A stretch of 36,909 bases of DNA, from contig JBBQSD010000057.1 in assembly GCA_038214135.1 (NCBI GenBank), positions 1 through 36,909 on the forward strand, written 5' to 3'. The translations under genes were made by a program, and so were the position numbers. The notes below the pieces were generated by a model. That model searched no databases and was not told the DNA's origin. It was given only the letters and a program-made list of their open reading frames with translations. The stretch is from JANLSE01 sp038214135. Lineage in GTDB: Bacteria; Chloroflexota; Chloroflexia; Chloroflexales; Roseiflexaceae. This document shows positions 13,750 to 22,095 of the stretch, piece after piece. Numbering within the stretch: the stretch's first letter is position 1; each line of letters opens with the position of its first letter.

Positions 13750-16353
13750 ATGCACCTTTTCATTCGTTGTGTTGCGTTTGCGCTGGTTGCGTTCCTGTTA
13801 CTCAGGCCGGTGGGCACGCCGGCTGCTCAGCAGAACGATCCACCCCTGCATCTCTACTCCACGCAATCCAATACTCATACCACTGGCGGGCCGATTGTGC
13901 CATTGGCAGAAGATATCATTTCTCCACCGTCTATCCACCCTGAGACGACAGCAGTAGCCAGTACCTACCTGGTCGTCCCAATCTATTTTGTGCCACATGA
14001 TCGTGTGCCGGATTTGCGCTTTATTGATCTGATCGAGAACCGTATGCGCTGGGTTCAGGCCTGGTATGGCTGGCAGATTGGTGATCGAACCTTCACACTC
14101 TCTAATGTTGTAACGGTGCTTGGAAACCATAACCTCGATTTGTACTATGAATCGCATGATGAGGTTGTTCACGATTGGAGTATGAATGTATGGACCAACC
14201 TTTCGGCTGAGCTTGATGGCCGTGGCTATGCGTGGTCGAACAGTCGTATTTATGGCATGTTCTTTGATCATGCTGGCCGGGGCACCCCGGCGCTGGGTGG
14301 TGGTTGGGCCACAGGCGGTGGAAAATTCATATTTCCCGCAGATCGGTTAGTCGATGACTGTGCGGGCGTTGAGTGTCGTTCCAGCGTCGATGATGGTGGA
14401 ATCGCCCATGAGCTTGGCCATGCGCTGGGCCTTGGTCATATCCAATCCGAACCAAGCCTGCTCGAATCGGTGATGGGTATGGGCTTCTACGAGTTTCCGC
14501 AGATCGGCCTGCTGAACACTGCCATCAACCCAGAACGCGATATCCTACGTACAAACCCGATGCTCAACCAGCCATTGCGCCTGAATAACCCTAGCTTTGA
14601 GGATTGCCTTGGTTTCTGGGCCGTTGGTGGTGCGGTGACACCATCCTGTGTGACTGATCGTCACGCCGGCCTTTCTGCATTATGGCTACCGCCGAGTGCG
14701 GCACCCTATCTGGTTTCGCAACGTTTGCGGCTCGACCAAAGTGCGGGCAGCCAACCCACATATGATATCAACCTGAGGGTGAACATTGGCGGCGGTGTGA
14801 TGCTCTACAGCCAGCCGAATTATGCTGGTGTGGCCGAGACAATCATCGGCAACGATCCGATGTTGGGCGATAACCCAATCGGCCAGGATACTGCGATGTC
14901 GATTCGTGTTCAGCCAGGGCGCAGTGCGGTGCTGTGGGTGAACCCATACTACCAGGAGCCAGCTGAGACATTTTATGCAGATGATCCTGATCTGAGCGAT
15001 AACCCGGTTGGTGCGGCTAGAACCTCATCCATACAGGTAAACTATGCCGATCATACCTGGCCGCAGAGCATGGATCTCGATATTCGGGTTGAGTTTTTCA
15101 ATGCAAATGATCACCTGATTGGTGCTGAGTCGATTAATCTGGCCGACTCGTATGGCCGAGGGTGGGTTCACGTAGGCAGATCAATACATCCGCTAGTTGG
15201 ATCAATCTGGGCGCAGATCGTCATTGATGTTCAACATTTTGGATCATTTGATGGCATGCTGATCGACGATATCTTGTTCGATCTCGCTTCTGCAGCACCA
15301 TCACAGCCATATCAGATCTATGAAACGGACCCGATGCCCTATGCAACGAACCAGCCAACATTGGCCTGGCGTGATCTCGTACAGGCGGTTGATTACCAGA
15401 TTCAGGTTGATGACGACTCCACATTTGCTTCACCACAGTTTGATGCGGTAACACAATCGCCAATCTATATACTACCATCGGCGATTGCCTGGAACCAGAT
15501 GTATTATTGGCGGGTGCGTGCGCGCAATGGCAGTGGTGCATCTGCCTGGATCAACGCAGGGCGGCTGATTGCCCAATCAGGCGTAGGGTATCGTAGTGAT
15601 GAGTTCGAAAGCCGCACGCTCGATCCTGACTGGGCGTGGGTGCGCGAAGGAAATTGGAGCTGGTCTGGCCCTAATTCGAAGGGCTATACTGGTGAGGTGG
15701 CGCTATTCGCACGAACGGGCACGCTCTATGGCATTGGCGGCGATGCACAGGGGTTGCTACTTCGCCACGTAGCGGGTGATGCAATCGCCACGACAACGCA
15801 CATGCGTTACTGGATGACAGGGCCGCGTAGTGGCAGTGAGCAGACCGGCATGATTGTCTATCAGGACGACGAAAACTTTATAACACTGGCCAATACGATT
15901 GATGGGAATGGCATTATAGGGCTGGCAGTCGAACAAGATGGGCATCCGCTCTGGTATCCGACGATGGCGAACCAACACATGTACTATATGCGGATCGAGC
16001 GCCGTGGGGCAACCTATCGAGGCTTGTTTAGTTCAGATGGCCTGAAATGGGAGCAGGTTGGCCCTGATGTTATTGCCAATTGGCCACAGGCAAAAATTGG
16101 CCTGTTCTCCTGGAGTGGCGAGTCGTCGAATGAGGTCGAAACGCATTTCGAATTCTTCCGCGTTACCGATCTTGATCTACAGGAGACATCAACACCCACG
16201 GCAACATCTACGATGACAATAACACCGACGACAACTGCGACTGCGACATCCACGCCTACACCCACTGCAACGCCCACGGCGACTGCAACTGCGACGCCAA
16301 AGAGCGGCACTCAGGGACAGCATGGCAACTATCTGCCGCTGGTTGTGCGCTGA
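13750..16353 (+). CDS. Secreted metzincin-like metalloprotease, multidomain, YLPLVVR tail
   Basis: Exported protein of 867 aa. Signal peptide about 1-26. The zinc site HELGHALGLGH at 220-230 fits the HExxHxxGxxH pattern of metzincins (His220, Glu221, His224, His230). It is followed by a possible carbohydrate-binding-like segment about 275-345. Two beta/gamma-crystallin-like motifs come next (about 355-435; LYSQPNYAG, DNPIGQD). Then there is a fibronectin-III-like stretch about 520-615, a DUF1349/laminin-G-like beta sandwich about 620-815, a Thr/Pro linker, and the tail NYLPLVVR. AGGAGG sits ten bases before the ATG. It presumably degrades extracellular proteins; substrate unknown. The Thr/Pro linker DNA is a low-complexity array of ACN codons. 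Confidence 0.85.
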   Translation: MHLFIRCVAFALVAFLLLRPVGTPAAQQNDPPLHLYSTQSNTHTTGGPIVPLAEDIISPPSIHPETTAVASTYLVVPIYFVPHDRVPDLRFIDLIENRMRWVQAWYGWQIGDRTFTLSNVVTVLGNHNLDLYYESHDEVVHDWSMNVWTNLSAELDGRGYAWSNSRIYGMFFDHAGRGTPALGGGWATGGGKFIFPADRLVDDCAGVECRSSVDDGGIAHELGHALGLGHIQSEPSLLESVMGMGFYEFPQIGLLNTAINPERDILRTNPMLNQPLRLNNPSFEDCLGFWAVGGAVTPSCVTDRHAGLSALWLPPSAAPYLVSQRLRLDQSAGSQPTYDINLRVNIGGGVMLYSQPNYAGVAETIIGNDPMLGDNPIGQDTAMSIRVQPGRSAVLWVNPYYQEPAETFYADDPDLSDNPVGAARTSSIQVNYADHTWPQSMDLDIRVEFFNANDHLIGAESINLADSYGRGWVHVGRSIHPLVGSIWAQIVIDVQHFGSFDGMLIDDILFDLASAAPSQPYQIYETDPMPYATNQPTLAWRDLVQAVDYQIQVDDDSTFASPQFDAVTQSPIYILPSAIAWNQMYYWRVRARNGSGASAWINAGRLIAQSGVGYRSDEFESRTLDPDWAWVREGNWSWSGPNSKGYTGEVALFARTGTLYGIGGDAQGLLLRHVAGDAIATTTHMRYWMTGPRSGSEQTGMIVYQDDENFITLANTIDGNGIIGLAVEQDGHPLWYPTMANQHMYYMRIERRGATYRGLFSSDGLKWEQVGPDVIANWPQAKIGLFSWSGESSNEVETHFEFFRVTDLDLQETSTPTATSTMTITPTTTATATSTPTPTATPTATATATPKSGTQGQHGNYLPLVVR

Positions 16354-16360
16354 GACCGCA

Positions 16361-16398
16361 GCCCTACCCCGCTCGTGCATACACGAGCGGGGTAGGGC
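16361..16398. terminator. Strong hairpin after the metalloprotease gene
   Basis: GCCCTACCCCGCTCGTG pairs perfectly with its complement (17 bp) around CATA, eight bases after the stop. No U-tract follows. It also lies just beyond the stop of the minus-strand remnant at 16405, so it may act for both. Confidence 0.65.
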
Positions 16399-16404
16399 GA
16401 ATCA

Positions 16405-16640
16405 CTAGAGAACAACAAATGAGACAACCCCCGTCAGCTTGCTGCGGTTGCCATAGGCGACCAACTGGTAGGTTCCTGTGGCGAGATCGTGAACCACACT
16501 CGCCCCATCTGATCGTCGGCACTCCCACGCACGCTCAGTGGCCGCACAGGGCCGCCTGGTACATTCAACCAGGTGGTAACACCTTCACCAGGCAGGAATC
16601 GATATTGATCGCCGGTTAGAAAAGGCGTGTTTCATTATTG
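16405..16640 (-). pseudogene. Frameshifted remnant of an unidentified protein (C-terminal part)
   Basis: On the minus strand one frame reads TGDQYRFLPGEGVTTWLNVP followed by GGPVRPLSVRGSADDQMG. After a one-base frame change near 16500 it continues ASVVHDLATGTYQLVAYGN, then RSKLTGVVSFVVL and a TAG stop at 16405. Both parts look like real beta-rich coding sequence, and neither frame alone is open throughout. Upstream there is AAAGGA and an ATG (about 16635), but that frame also breaks within 17 codons. The family is not recognised. It could be a decayed exported protein. No complete parent gene is present in the window. Confidence 0.5.
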
Positions 16641-16724
16641 TTCCTTTCGCGGCCTGATCGAAAGAACAACACAACTGTTCAGTGGTAGCGGAATAGTGCC
16701 TCCAACCAACGCCCTGTGATCGTA

Positions 16725-16752
16725 TTGGCCCCGCCCAAAAACGCGGTATACT
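16725..16752 (+). promoter_or_regulatory. Promoter of the malQ gene
   Basis: TTGGCC (16725-16730), a 16-base spacer and TATACT (16747-16752). It implies a leader of about 140 bases before the MalQ start. Confidence 0.45.
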
Positions 16753-16791
16753 ACATTCGTTATTGATAGTATCCTGGTTATATGTTAGGGC

Positions 16792-16851
16792 AGACCTGTC
16801 CGGTGTTTAGGGCAGGTATATCATGCGCTCCGCCGTACACCAGACAGGTCT
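16792..16851 (+). promoter_or_regulatory. Inverted repeat in the malQ leader
   Basis: AGACCTGTC (16792-16800) and GACAGGTCT (16843-16851) would pair in the 5' untranslated RNA, about 50 bases before the start codon. It does not match a riboswitch class I recognise. Confidence 0.35.
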
Positions 16852-16898
16852 CGACTCATATTGGGTTGCGACATCTTGAATTTGCCGATGAGGGCACT

Positions 16899-18413
16899 AT
16901 GACGACACGCACCAGCGGCATTTTGCTGCATCCAACCTCGCTCCCCTCGCATTGGGGCATTGGCGATCTTGGAGCTTCTGCATTCCAGTTTGTAGATTTT
17001 CTGGCTCAGGCTGGCCAGCAACTCTGGCAGGTGATGCCGCTCGGGCCGACTGGCTATGGCGATTCGCCCTATCAGTGTTTCTCATCCTTTGCTGGCAATA
17101 CACTGCTGATCAGCCCGGATCTGCTGCTGGCCGATGGGCTGCTGGAGGCGGCTGATGTTGCGGATCGGCCCTATTTCCCGGATGATCACGTCGATTATGG
17201 TTGGATTATTCCATACAAGAATGATCTGCTGCGCCGCTCATTTGCGCGTTTTACTGCTTCTGCAAGCCCAGAGCTTCGTGATGAATATGCTGCATTTCGT
17301 GCCAACCAGAGCCGCGAACTGGATGAGTATGCGCTGTTTGCGGCGCTCAAGGCAGCCCACGGCGGTGCGGCATGGAACACCTGGGAACCGGCCCTGGCCA
17401 AACACGAGCCAGCAGCGATTGAGCAGGCCCGCAATGGCTTGGTTGCCGAGGAATATGCCTTCCAGACCTATGCCCAATGGTTGTTCTTCCGCCAGTGGGT
17501 GGCCCTGAAACAGTATGCCAATGCCCAGCATGTACAGATCATTGGCGATATTCCGATCTTTGTGGCCTACGATAGCGCCGATGTGTGGGCCAACCCCGAT
17601 CTGTTCTTCCTTGATGATGTCGGCAACCCGATATTCATCGCTGGTGTGCCACCCGATTACTTCAGCGCAACCGGGCAATTATGGGGCAATCCATTGTTCC
17701 GCTGGGATGTTCTGGCAGAACAGGGCTATGCCTGGTGGATCGAACGTGTGCGCGTGGCCCTGACGTTGTTCGATATTATTCGGATCGACCATTTCCGTGG
17801 GTTTGCGGCCTACTGGGAGATCCCAGCTGGCGAAGATACGGCGATCAATGGGCGCTGGGCACCAGGGCCGGGTGGCGCATTGTTCAGCGCACTCGAACAG
17901 GCACTGGGCAAACTGCCGATCATCGCCGAGGATCTTGGCGTGATTACGCCAGATGTCGAGGAGATCCGCGATGGCTTTGGCCTGCCGGGGATGAAGGTTC
18001 TGCAGTTCGGCTTTGGCGGAACGGGCGAAGATCCCTATTTGCCACACAACCATATCCAGAACTGTGTTGTTTATACCGGTACTCACGATAACGACACGAC
18101 TCTGGGATGGTGGCGGGCCAGTTCTGATCACGAACGAACATTTACCCAAATGTACCTTGGCCGCGATGGCAGTGATATTAGTTGGGATCTGATCAGAATA
18201 GCATTCATGTCGGTCGCGAATACGGCAATTGTCCCGATGCAGGATGTGTTTGGCCTGGGAACCGAGGCACGCATGAATTTGCCAGGCCGATTGGGTGGCA
18301 ACTGGAGCTGGCGCTATCTCACCGATGAGTTGCATCCCGAACTGGCCGAACGGTTACATCTGCTGACCAGATTGTATGGCCGGTTGCGGAAGCTTGATAC
18401 TGTGACTGTCTGA
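16899..18413 (+). CDS. malQ: 4-alpha-glucanotransferase (amylomaltase)
   Basis: Cytoplasmic GH77 disproportionating enzyme that transfers alpha-1,4-glucan segments between maltooligosaccharides in maltodextrin or glycogen metabolism. 504 aa, the normal bacterial length. The catalytic set is visible: nucleophile Asp297 in IRIDHFRG, acid/base Glu344 in IAEDLGVI, and Asp397 in GTHDNDTTLGWW. The start ATG at 16899 gives the typical N-terminus TSGILLHPTSLPS; the open frame extends 39 codons upstream but that part has no family resemblance. The ribosome site (GAGGG) is modest. It is monocistronic, and works naturally alongside the sugar importer at the left of the window, though nothing links them directly. 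Confidence 0.96.
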   Translation: MTTRTSGILLHPTSLPSHWGIGDLGASAFQFVDFLAQAGQQLWQVMPLGPTGYGDSPYQCFSSFAGNTLLISPDLLLADGLLEAADVADRPYFPDDHVDYGWIIPYKNDLLRRSFARFTASASPELRDEYAAFRANQSRELDEYALFAALKAAHGGAAWNTWEPALAKHEPAAIEQARNGLVAEEYAFQTYAQWLFFRQWVALKQYANAQHVQIIGDIPIFVAYDSADVWANPDLFFLDDVGNPIFIAGVPPDYFSATGQLWGNPLFRWDVLAEQGYAWWIERVRVALTLFDIIRIDHFRGFAAYWEIPAGEDTAINGRWAPGPGGALFSALEQALGKLPIIAEDLGVITPDVEEIRDGFGLPGMKVLQFGFGGTGEDPYLPHNHIQNCVVYTGTHDNDTTLGWWRASSDHERTFTQMYLGRDGSDISWDLIRIAFMSVANTAIVPMQDVFGLGTEARMNLPGRLGGNWSWRYLTDELHPELAERLHLLTRLYGRLRKLDTVTV

Positions 18414-18457
18414 TACGGTAGCACGGTGAGGGTGAGGGGTAGAGACGCGGTGCAGGG

Positions 18458-18526
18458 GTAGGGGCGCAGCAGCAGCTTTATTCTTGAGACGCGCTCGCAT
18501 ATGCCAGGCTGCTGCTGCGCCCCTAC
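18458..18526. repeat. Palindrome GTAGGGGCGCAGCAGCAGC with 31-base loop
   Basis: The left arm 18458-18476 and right arm 18508-18526 are exact reverse complements. The outer ends GTAGGGGCG and CGCCCCTAC are shared with several other palindrome types in this window. Confidence 0.85.
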
Positions 18527-18648
18527 TACATCAATCAAGCACTGTCACCAAGTCATGCGATAGGGCGATACATGCACGAATATCAGTTAATACTTGTTCT
18601 AGGGAAAGCGCCTGACCGATCATCCATGCATTGAATTGAACAGTATCC

Positions 18649-18675
18649 GCAGATGACGCAGATGACGCAGATGAC
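18649..18675. repeat. Three tandem copies of GCAGATGAC
   Basis: Exact 9-bp tandem repeat in non-coding DNA. A related but degenerate sequence occurs near 24990. Confidence 0.8.
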
Positions 18676-18907
18676 GCACGTTTGCTCCCAGGTTAATGTC
18701 CCTGCATGCGTTCGCATGTCCAGATGTTACCCGTGAGCAGTATATAAATAATCTGACCAATGGTTAGCTAAGGAAGGGTTGCTCATCATAGCATGTTGTG
18801 GGTGTTTTTGTGGGATTTTTGAGTAGTATCTGTTTCCGACATTGCCTATAGTGTAGTCACCTCTCGTGCGAATAACGATGCCCATTCCTGAAAGAGGAGG
18901 CATTCTC

Positions 18908-19438
18908 ATGCAACTCGAAACCACACGCCTGCTGATCCGTGATTTCATCGAAACCGATCTCGATGCTGTGTATGCCTATGGCAGCGATCCCGAGGTGGTG
19001 CGCTATATGGTCTTCCCACCCAGCACGCTGGACGGAACCCGCGAGCATATCGCCCGCTGTATGGCGCTCGCAAACGAACAGCCACGCCGCAGCTATGACA
19101 TGGGCATTGTGCTTCGATCAACTGGGACGATCATTGGTGGAATCACGTTGGGTATGCTCGAACACGCCGATAACGAGGCTGCGTTTTCGTATCTGCTGAA
19201 CCGTGCTTGGTGGGGGCAGGGCTATGCGACCGAGGCGCTTGCCGAAATGCTGCGTTTCGGCTTTGTGCAGCGCGGCTTGCAACGCATCGCCGATAGCTGT
19301 GATAGTGAAAATATTGCATCGGCGCGGGTTATGGAGAAGTGTGGCATGCGGCTTGAGCGCGAGGAAGATGACGAACGATGCTATGTAATGACGGCGAGTG
19401 ACTACCAACAGCTTCATGGAAGCCATTCCTGCATGTGA
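18908..19438 (+). CDS. GNAT-family N-acetyltransferase, RimJ/RimL type
   Basis: 176 aa. Transfers an acetyl group from acetyl-CoA to an amine; the RimJ/RimL-like subgroup often modifies protein N-termini, amino acids or small molecules. It starts with MQLETTRLLIRDF, the usual opening of this subgroup, and has the acetyl-CoA loop WWGQGYATEAL at about 99-109, followed by SCDSENIASARVMEKCGM. The ATG at 18908 is chosen because AGAGGAGG precedes it; the frame opens 14 codons earlier. It stands alone. A separate broken GNAT lies at 20684-20920. Confidence 0.9.
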   Translation: MQLETTRLLIRDFIETDLDAVYAYGSDPEVVRYMVFPPSTLDGTREHIARCMALANEQPRRSYDMGIVLRSTGTIIGGITLGMLEHADNEAAFSYLLNRAWWGQGYATEALAEMLRFGFVQRGLQRIADSCDSENIASARVMEKCGMRLEREEDDERCYVMTASDYQQLHGSHSCM

Positions 19439-19888
19439 TGGGAGCAGGAACGATCAATATTAGGGAGAAAGACAAGAATTTGGATCTGTTGGTGCTGGTC
19501 GTCGGCCATTCTGTCCTGCTTTCTGTCGATCAAACCATGACCACACCAAGTGGTAGATGTGGTGTACTACCACTACTCTCGACGATAACCAGGCACACTA
19601 CCAGAAACCGGATAACAGCCAGATTATAGCATCCGTAGGGCCAAAAAACAGTATATCGTGAGGGTTGGGCGTCACGTATTGTTGTGCAACGCTGTCGATG
19701 CCCGTCGTGCGTAGCGGGCGAACCTCGTGTTCGCCCACGTTGGGCATCATCGTGCAACCTTGGCGGGCGAACCTCGTGTTCGCCCCTCCACACTGATGCT
19801 ACTGCGCACCGACCCTACCCCGAATGGCGCGGTGACGGCCTGATTCCGAAAGAATACGCAGCACCGGTGAGCTGTGGGAACAGCAAGT
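19439..19888. other. Non-coding region with palindromic repeats
   Basis: About 450 bases with no believable gene. It includes an 8-bp inverted repeat AGTGGTAG/CTACCACT (19549-19574) and two copies of a 21-base GGGCGAAC palindrome (19716-19736 and 19765-19785). Confidence 0.55.
19716..19785. repeat. Two copies of the GGGCGAAC-CTCGT-GTTCGCCC palindrome
   Basis: Identical 21-base hairpins at 19716-19736 and 19765-19785, separated by 28 bases. The second ends CGCCCCTCC, close to the CGCCCCTAC end of other palindromes here. Confidence 0.85.
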
Positions 19889-20371
19889 TCACTTCAACAA
19901 AAGGTCAGGCTGGTCGGATGCACTCACCGCTGCTGTATTACTGATCAGCACAGGCTGTGTAACCGTGGCCACAATCGTGAGCGTTGCACTGGCACCATTG
20001 ATCAGCGCGCCGACACTCCACAATCCTGTGCCGCTGACATACGTGCCCTGGCTTGGTGTGCTGGAAACATAGGTCAATCCGGCTGGCAACAGATCGCTCA
20101 CAACCACACCGGTTGCATCACTTAGCCCATTATTTGTCACCTGCACGGTATACGTCACGTTCGCACCGACATTTGGCGTCAGGTTACTGACAACCTTGGT
20201 TACGGCCAAATCGGCTTCTTGCCCACCAATCGATGCGCCCGCAGTGTCATTCGCGCTGTTGGGGTCGGGCTGATCAGCTGCACTGATCGTGGCCGTGTTC
20301 GTAATCGTTCCAACTTGTGTCACTGTGGCGACGATAATCAGCGTGGCACTGGCACCATTGGTAATGGGCAA
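19889..20371 (-). pseudogene. Remnant of a DUF11-repeat surface protein
   Basis: The frame encodes one full and one partial DUF11-type beta-sandwich repeat: DLAVTKVVSNLTPNVGANVT, then VSDLLPAGLTYVSS, then NGASATLTIVATVT occurring twice. There is no proper start: the sequence enters in the middle of a repeat near 20365, and the only initiator is a TTG. The end is also wrong: after SASDQPD it runs into LLLK and a stop where another repeat would be expected. No signal peptide or anchor remains. DUF11 repeats are normally found in long secreted or cell-surface proteins, so this is a fragment left by deletion or recombination. Confidence 0.75.
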
Positions 20372-20383
20372 AATAGGAAGACC

Positions 20384-20683
20384 ATGCTCAATATCAATGT
20401 TCAGAATAACGCACTAACCGGGCGTGAGTACTATATTAAAATACCATTCAGCTACACATCTGGTGGCAATACCTACCAACACTCATTATGGTACTATATT
20501 CAAGTTCGCGCACCGCTGAATAATAGCCAGAGCATCAATCAATTTGTGTATACCCTCGGCTATGCCAACTTCCAGATTACGTCGATTGACGCGAACAGCA
20601 TCAAAGGGCGGGCCGTATCCGGATTGTTGGTACCAGATCAGCTCAAAATGGGCATGCAACCACGGTTACTGCCCTGGAGCTAA
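20384..20683 (+). CDS. Hypothetical small protein at the remnant junction
   Basis: 99 aa, not recognised. The sequence (for example GREYYIKIPFSYTSGGNTY, then QVRAPLNNSQSINQFVYTLG) is rich in Tyr, Asn and Ser with beta-strand character and looks like coding sequence. It begins right at the point where the DUF11 remnant on the other strand stops making sense, and a weak AGGAAG precedes the ATG. The stop at 20681 is in the same frame as the truncated GNAT that follows. It may be the surviving end of a longer gene rather than a complete one. No signal peptide or membrane segment is seen. Confidence 0.4.
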   Translation: MLNINVQNNALTGREYYIKIPFSYTSGGNTYQHSLWYYIQVRAPLNNSQSINQFVYTLGYANFQITSIDANSIKGRAVSGLLVPDQLKMGMQPRLLPWS

Positions 20684-20920
20684 GATTGGCCGGTAAACTG
20701 CGAACTACGATCCTGGCGTGGCAAAGGCTATGGAACGGATCTCCTACACCATGCTCTTGATCGCGCACGCCAGTTTGGGCTCAACAGTGTGCTGATCACC
20801 TGTGATACCGACAATATCGGCTCGGTGCGGGTGATTGAGAAAAATGGCGGGAAACTTCAGGATCACTGCATGATCGAAGGCCATAACGCGCTGATCTCGC
20901 GCTACTGGATTGACCTATAG
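20684..20920 (+). pseudogene. 5'-truncated GNAT acetyltransferase
   Basis: Only the C-terminal third of a GNAT is present. It has the acetyl-CoA loop RSWRGKGYGTDLL and the family sequence VLITCDTDNIGSVRVIEKNG, then a stop at 20918. Nothing corresponding to the first half of the fold precedes it; the frame is closed by the TAA of the preceding ORF. The preserved reading frame suggests fairly recent decay. Sequence differs clearly from the intact GNAT at 18908, so it is not a duplicate of it. Confidence 0.75.
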
Positions 20921-20926
20921 CCGCAC

Positions 20927-21832
20927 CTACGTCGCAACACGCAGATAATGCGCCCAGTAGCCCTGGTAGGCTCCATAGCGGGCCGCAAGCTGCTGGGCTT
21001 CCCGTTCCGTCACCGGGCCACTACGCTTGTAGATCTGGCCAATCGATGCAAGCAGCTTACGTTCCCCATTGGGCAGCCGCTCCATGCGCCCCAACCCGCG
21101 GATCATCACAAAGCTGGCTCCCCACGGCCCAATGCCATAGATACTCAACAGCCAGCGTTCAACCTCCTCGAATGGCGCAACCTGTAGCCAACGTTCATCA
21201 ACCTGTGCGAAGGCTGCTGCTACTGCACTCACCGTCGGCCCCTTCTGTGCATGACCAATCACCCTGGTGATTTCGCCGGCTGGATCGACTGCCATACGCT
21301 GTGGCTCTGGAAACGTACGATAGATATTTCCCTCCACAGCCAATGCTGTGCCATAGTGCTGCACCAAGGCCATACGCATCGTGCGGGCAGATGTGAGCGT
21401 GTTGCGCTGTGAGAGCACCGCCCAAACGGCATTCTCGAAGGCACTGGGGAATTTGACCTGATGGTAGCCATAGTGTTGCTCAACGATTGGCTGGAAGTAT
21501 GGATCGCCCTCGGCCAGTTCGTAGAAGGGTAGCAGATCATCGCTAAGGCTGAGTGCGATGGCGATTCGCTGGTGTGCTGCCGCAATTGTGTGCGGGCTGA
21601 GTGGCGCATCCGACCAGAGGGTACAGTTTAGTGCTGCCGTTTCCGGTGGATCGGCGGTCTGAAGGCGGTAGACAATCATCTGGCCATCGATCAGCATGGC
21701 CCGTGTGACGGATGCACCAATCATTGCTTGGCTATCGCGCATTGGCCCGAAATCGGCCAGAAATGCCAACGAATGGCCAAAATCGAATGGCGGCGTGGCG
21801 GGTGTGGTTGCTGTGTTGGTGGCGAGTGTCAT
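20927..21832 (-). CDS. HhH-GPD (AlkA-like) DNA glycosylase homologue without the usual catalytic Asp
   Basis: 301 aa, resembling DNA-3-methyladenine glycosylase II. The N-terminal part (1-120) corresponds to the AlkA_N-like region. AFENAVWAVLSQRNTLTSAR (131-150) is the typical first helix pair, and the helix-hairpin-helix IYGIGPWGA is at 231-239. In AlkA the hairpin is followed by a Pro-x-Asp motif that supplies the catalytic Asp; here the matching residues are Leu253-Pro254-Asn255-Gly256-Glu257, so the Asp is missing unless Glu257 substitutes. It may bind damaged DNA without cutting the glycosidic bond or use a different residue. There is no clear ribosome site. It is single, not in an operon. 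Confidence 0.8.
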   Translation of the reverse strand: MTLATNTATTPATPPFDFGHSLAFLADFGPMRDSQAMIGASVTRAMLIDGQMIVYRLQTADPPETAALNCTLWSDAPLSPHTIAAAHQRIAIALSLSDDLLPFYELAEGDPYFQPIVEQHYGYHQVKFPSAFENAVWAVLSQRNTLTSARTMRMALVQHYGTALAVEGNIYRTFPEPQRMAVDPAGEITRVIGHAQKGPTVSAVAAAFAQVDERWLQVAPFEEVERWLLSIYGIGPWGASFVMIRGLGRMERLPNGERKLLASIGQIYKRSGPVTEREAQQLAARYGAYQGYWAHYLRVAT

Positions 21833-21854
21833 GAGATTCTATCTTCTATTCAGT

Positions 21855-21923
21855 GTAGGGTAGGGACGGTTCGTGAACCGCCCGCATTGCCCGTCGTCGT
21901 GAGCGGTTCGCGAACCGCCCCTA
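21855..21923. repeat. Nested palindromes GGTTCGTGAACC and GGTTCGCGAACC
   Basis: Two small perfect hairpins, at about 21865-21883 and 21903-21920, sit inside a larger element with outer ends GTAGGGACG and CGCCCCTAC, so the whole can also fold as one long stem. Related copies are at 30443-30473 and 30576-30601. Confidence 0.8.
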
Positions 21924-21984
21924 CAATCATTGTCCGCGTGCCACCTATTCCCCTCACCCCAACCCCTCTCCCACACGGGGAGAG

Positions 21985-22095
21985 GGGCGCAAACGGCGCG
22001 TAATGGGTCACATGCTGCCCTTCTCGAGCTGCCGGAGTGCCGTGCGGTCGTTGCGGGCGCAAACGGCGCGTAATAGGTCACATGCTGCCCTTCTC
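21985..22095. repeat. 41-bp direct repeat, two copies 70 bases apart
   Basis: Starts GGGCGCAAACGGCGCGTAAT and ends CTGCCCTTCTC. Copies at 21985-22025 and 22055-22095 differ by one base. The ends overlap CCCTCACCCC-family elements, so the duplication probably arose between them. Confidence 0.9.

Larger units (their letters stand above)
18414..18907. other. Repeat-containing intergenic region after malQ
   Basis: About 490 bases without a supported gene. It contains a partial GTAGAGACGCG element (about 18440), a perfect 19-bp palindrome (18458-18526) and three tandem copies of a 9-mer (18649-18675). The remainder is unremarkable apart from the AGAGGAGG ribosome site of the next gene. Confidence 0.6.

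Noticed and set aside
13604..13957. Plus-strand ORF beginning with a lipoprotein-like leader (MRLYNLLVALLFLCVVACLP)
   Set aside because: It runs 200 bases into the well-supported metzincin gene in another frame, has no ribosome site, and the sequence after the leader does not look like protein. The AGGAGG at 13735 belongs to the metzincin start.
16189..16310. Low-complexity minus-strand ORFs opposite the Thr/Pro linker
   Set aside because: They are shadows of the ACN-rich linker DNA of the metzincin gene, with Val/Ala repeats and no other support.
19435..19629. Short plus-strand ORF after the GNAT gene (MMGAGTINIREKDKN start)
   Set aside because: No ribosome site, no recognisable features, and the second half is made of inverted-repeat DNA.
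21839..22081. Two overlapping minus-strand ORFs between the glycosylase-like and VOC genes
   Set aside because: They consist almost entirely of translated palindromes and the 41-bp direct repeat.
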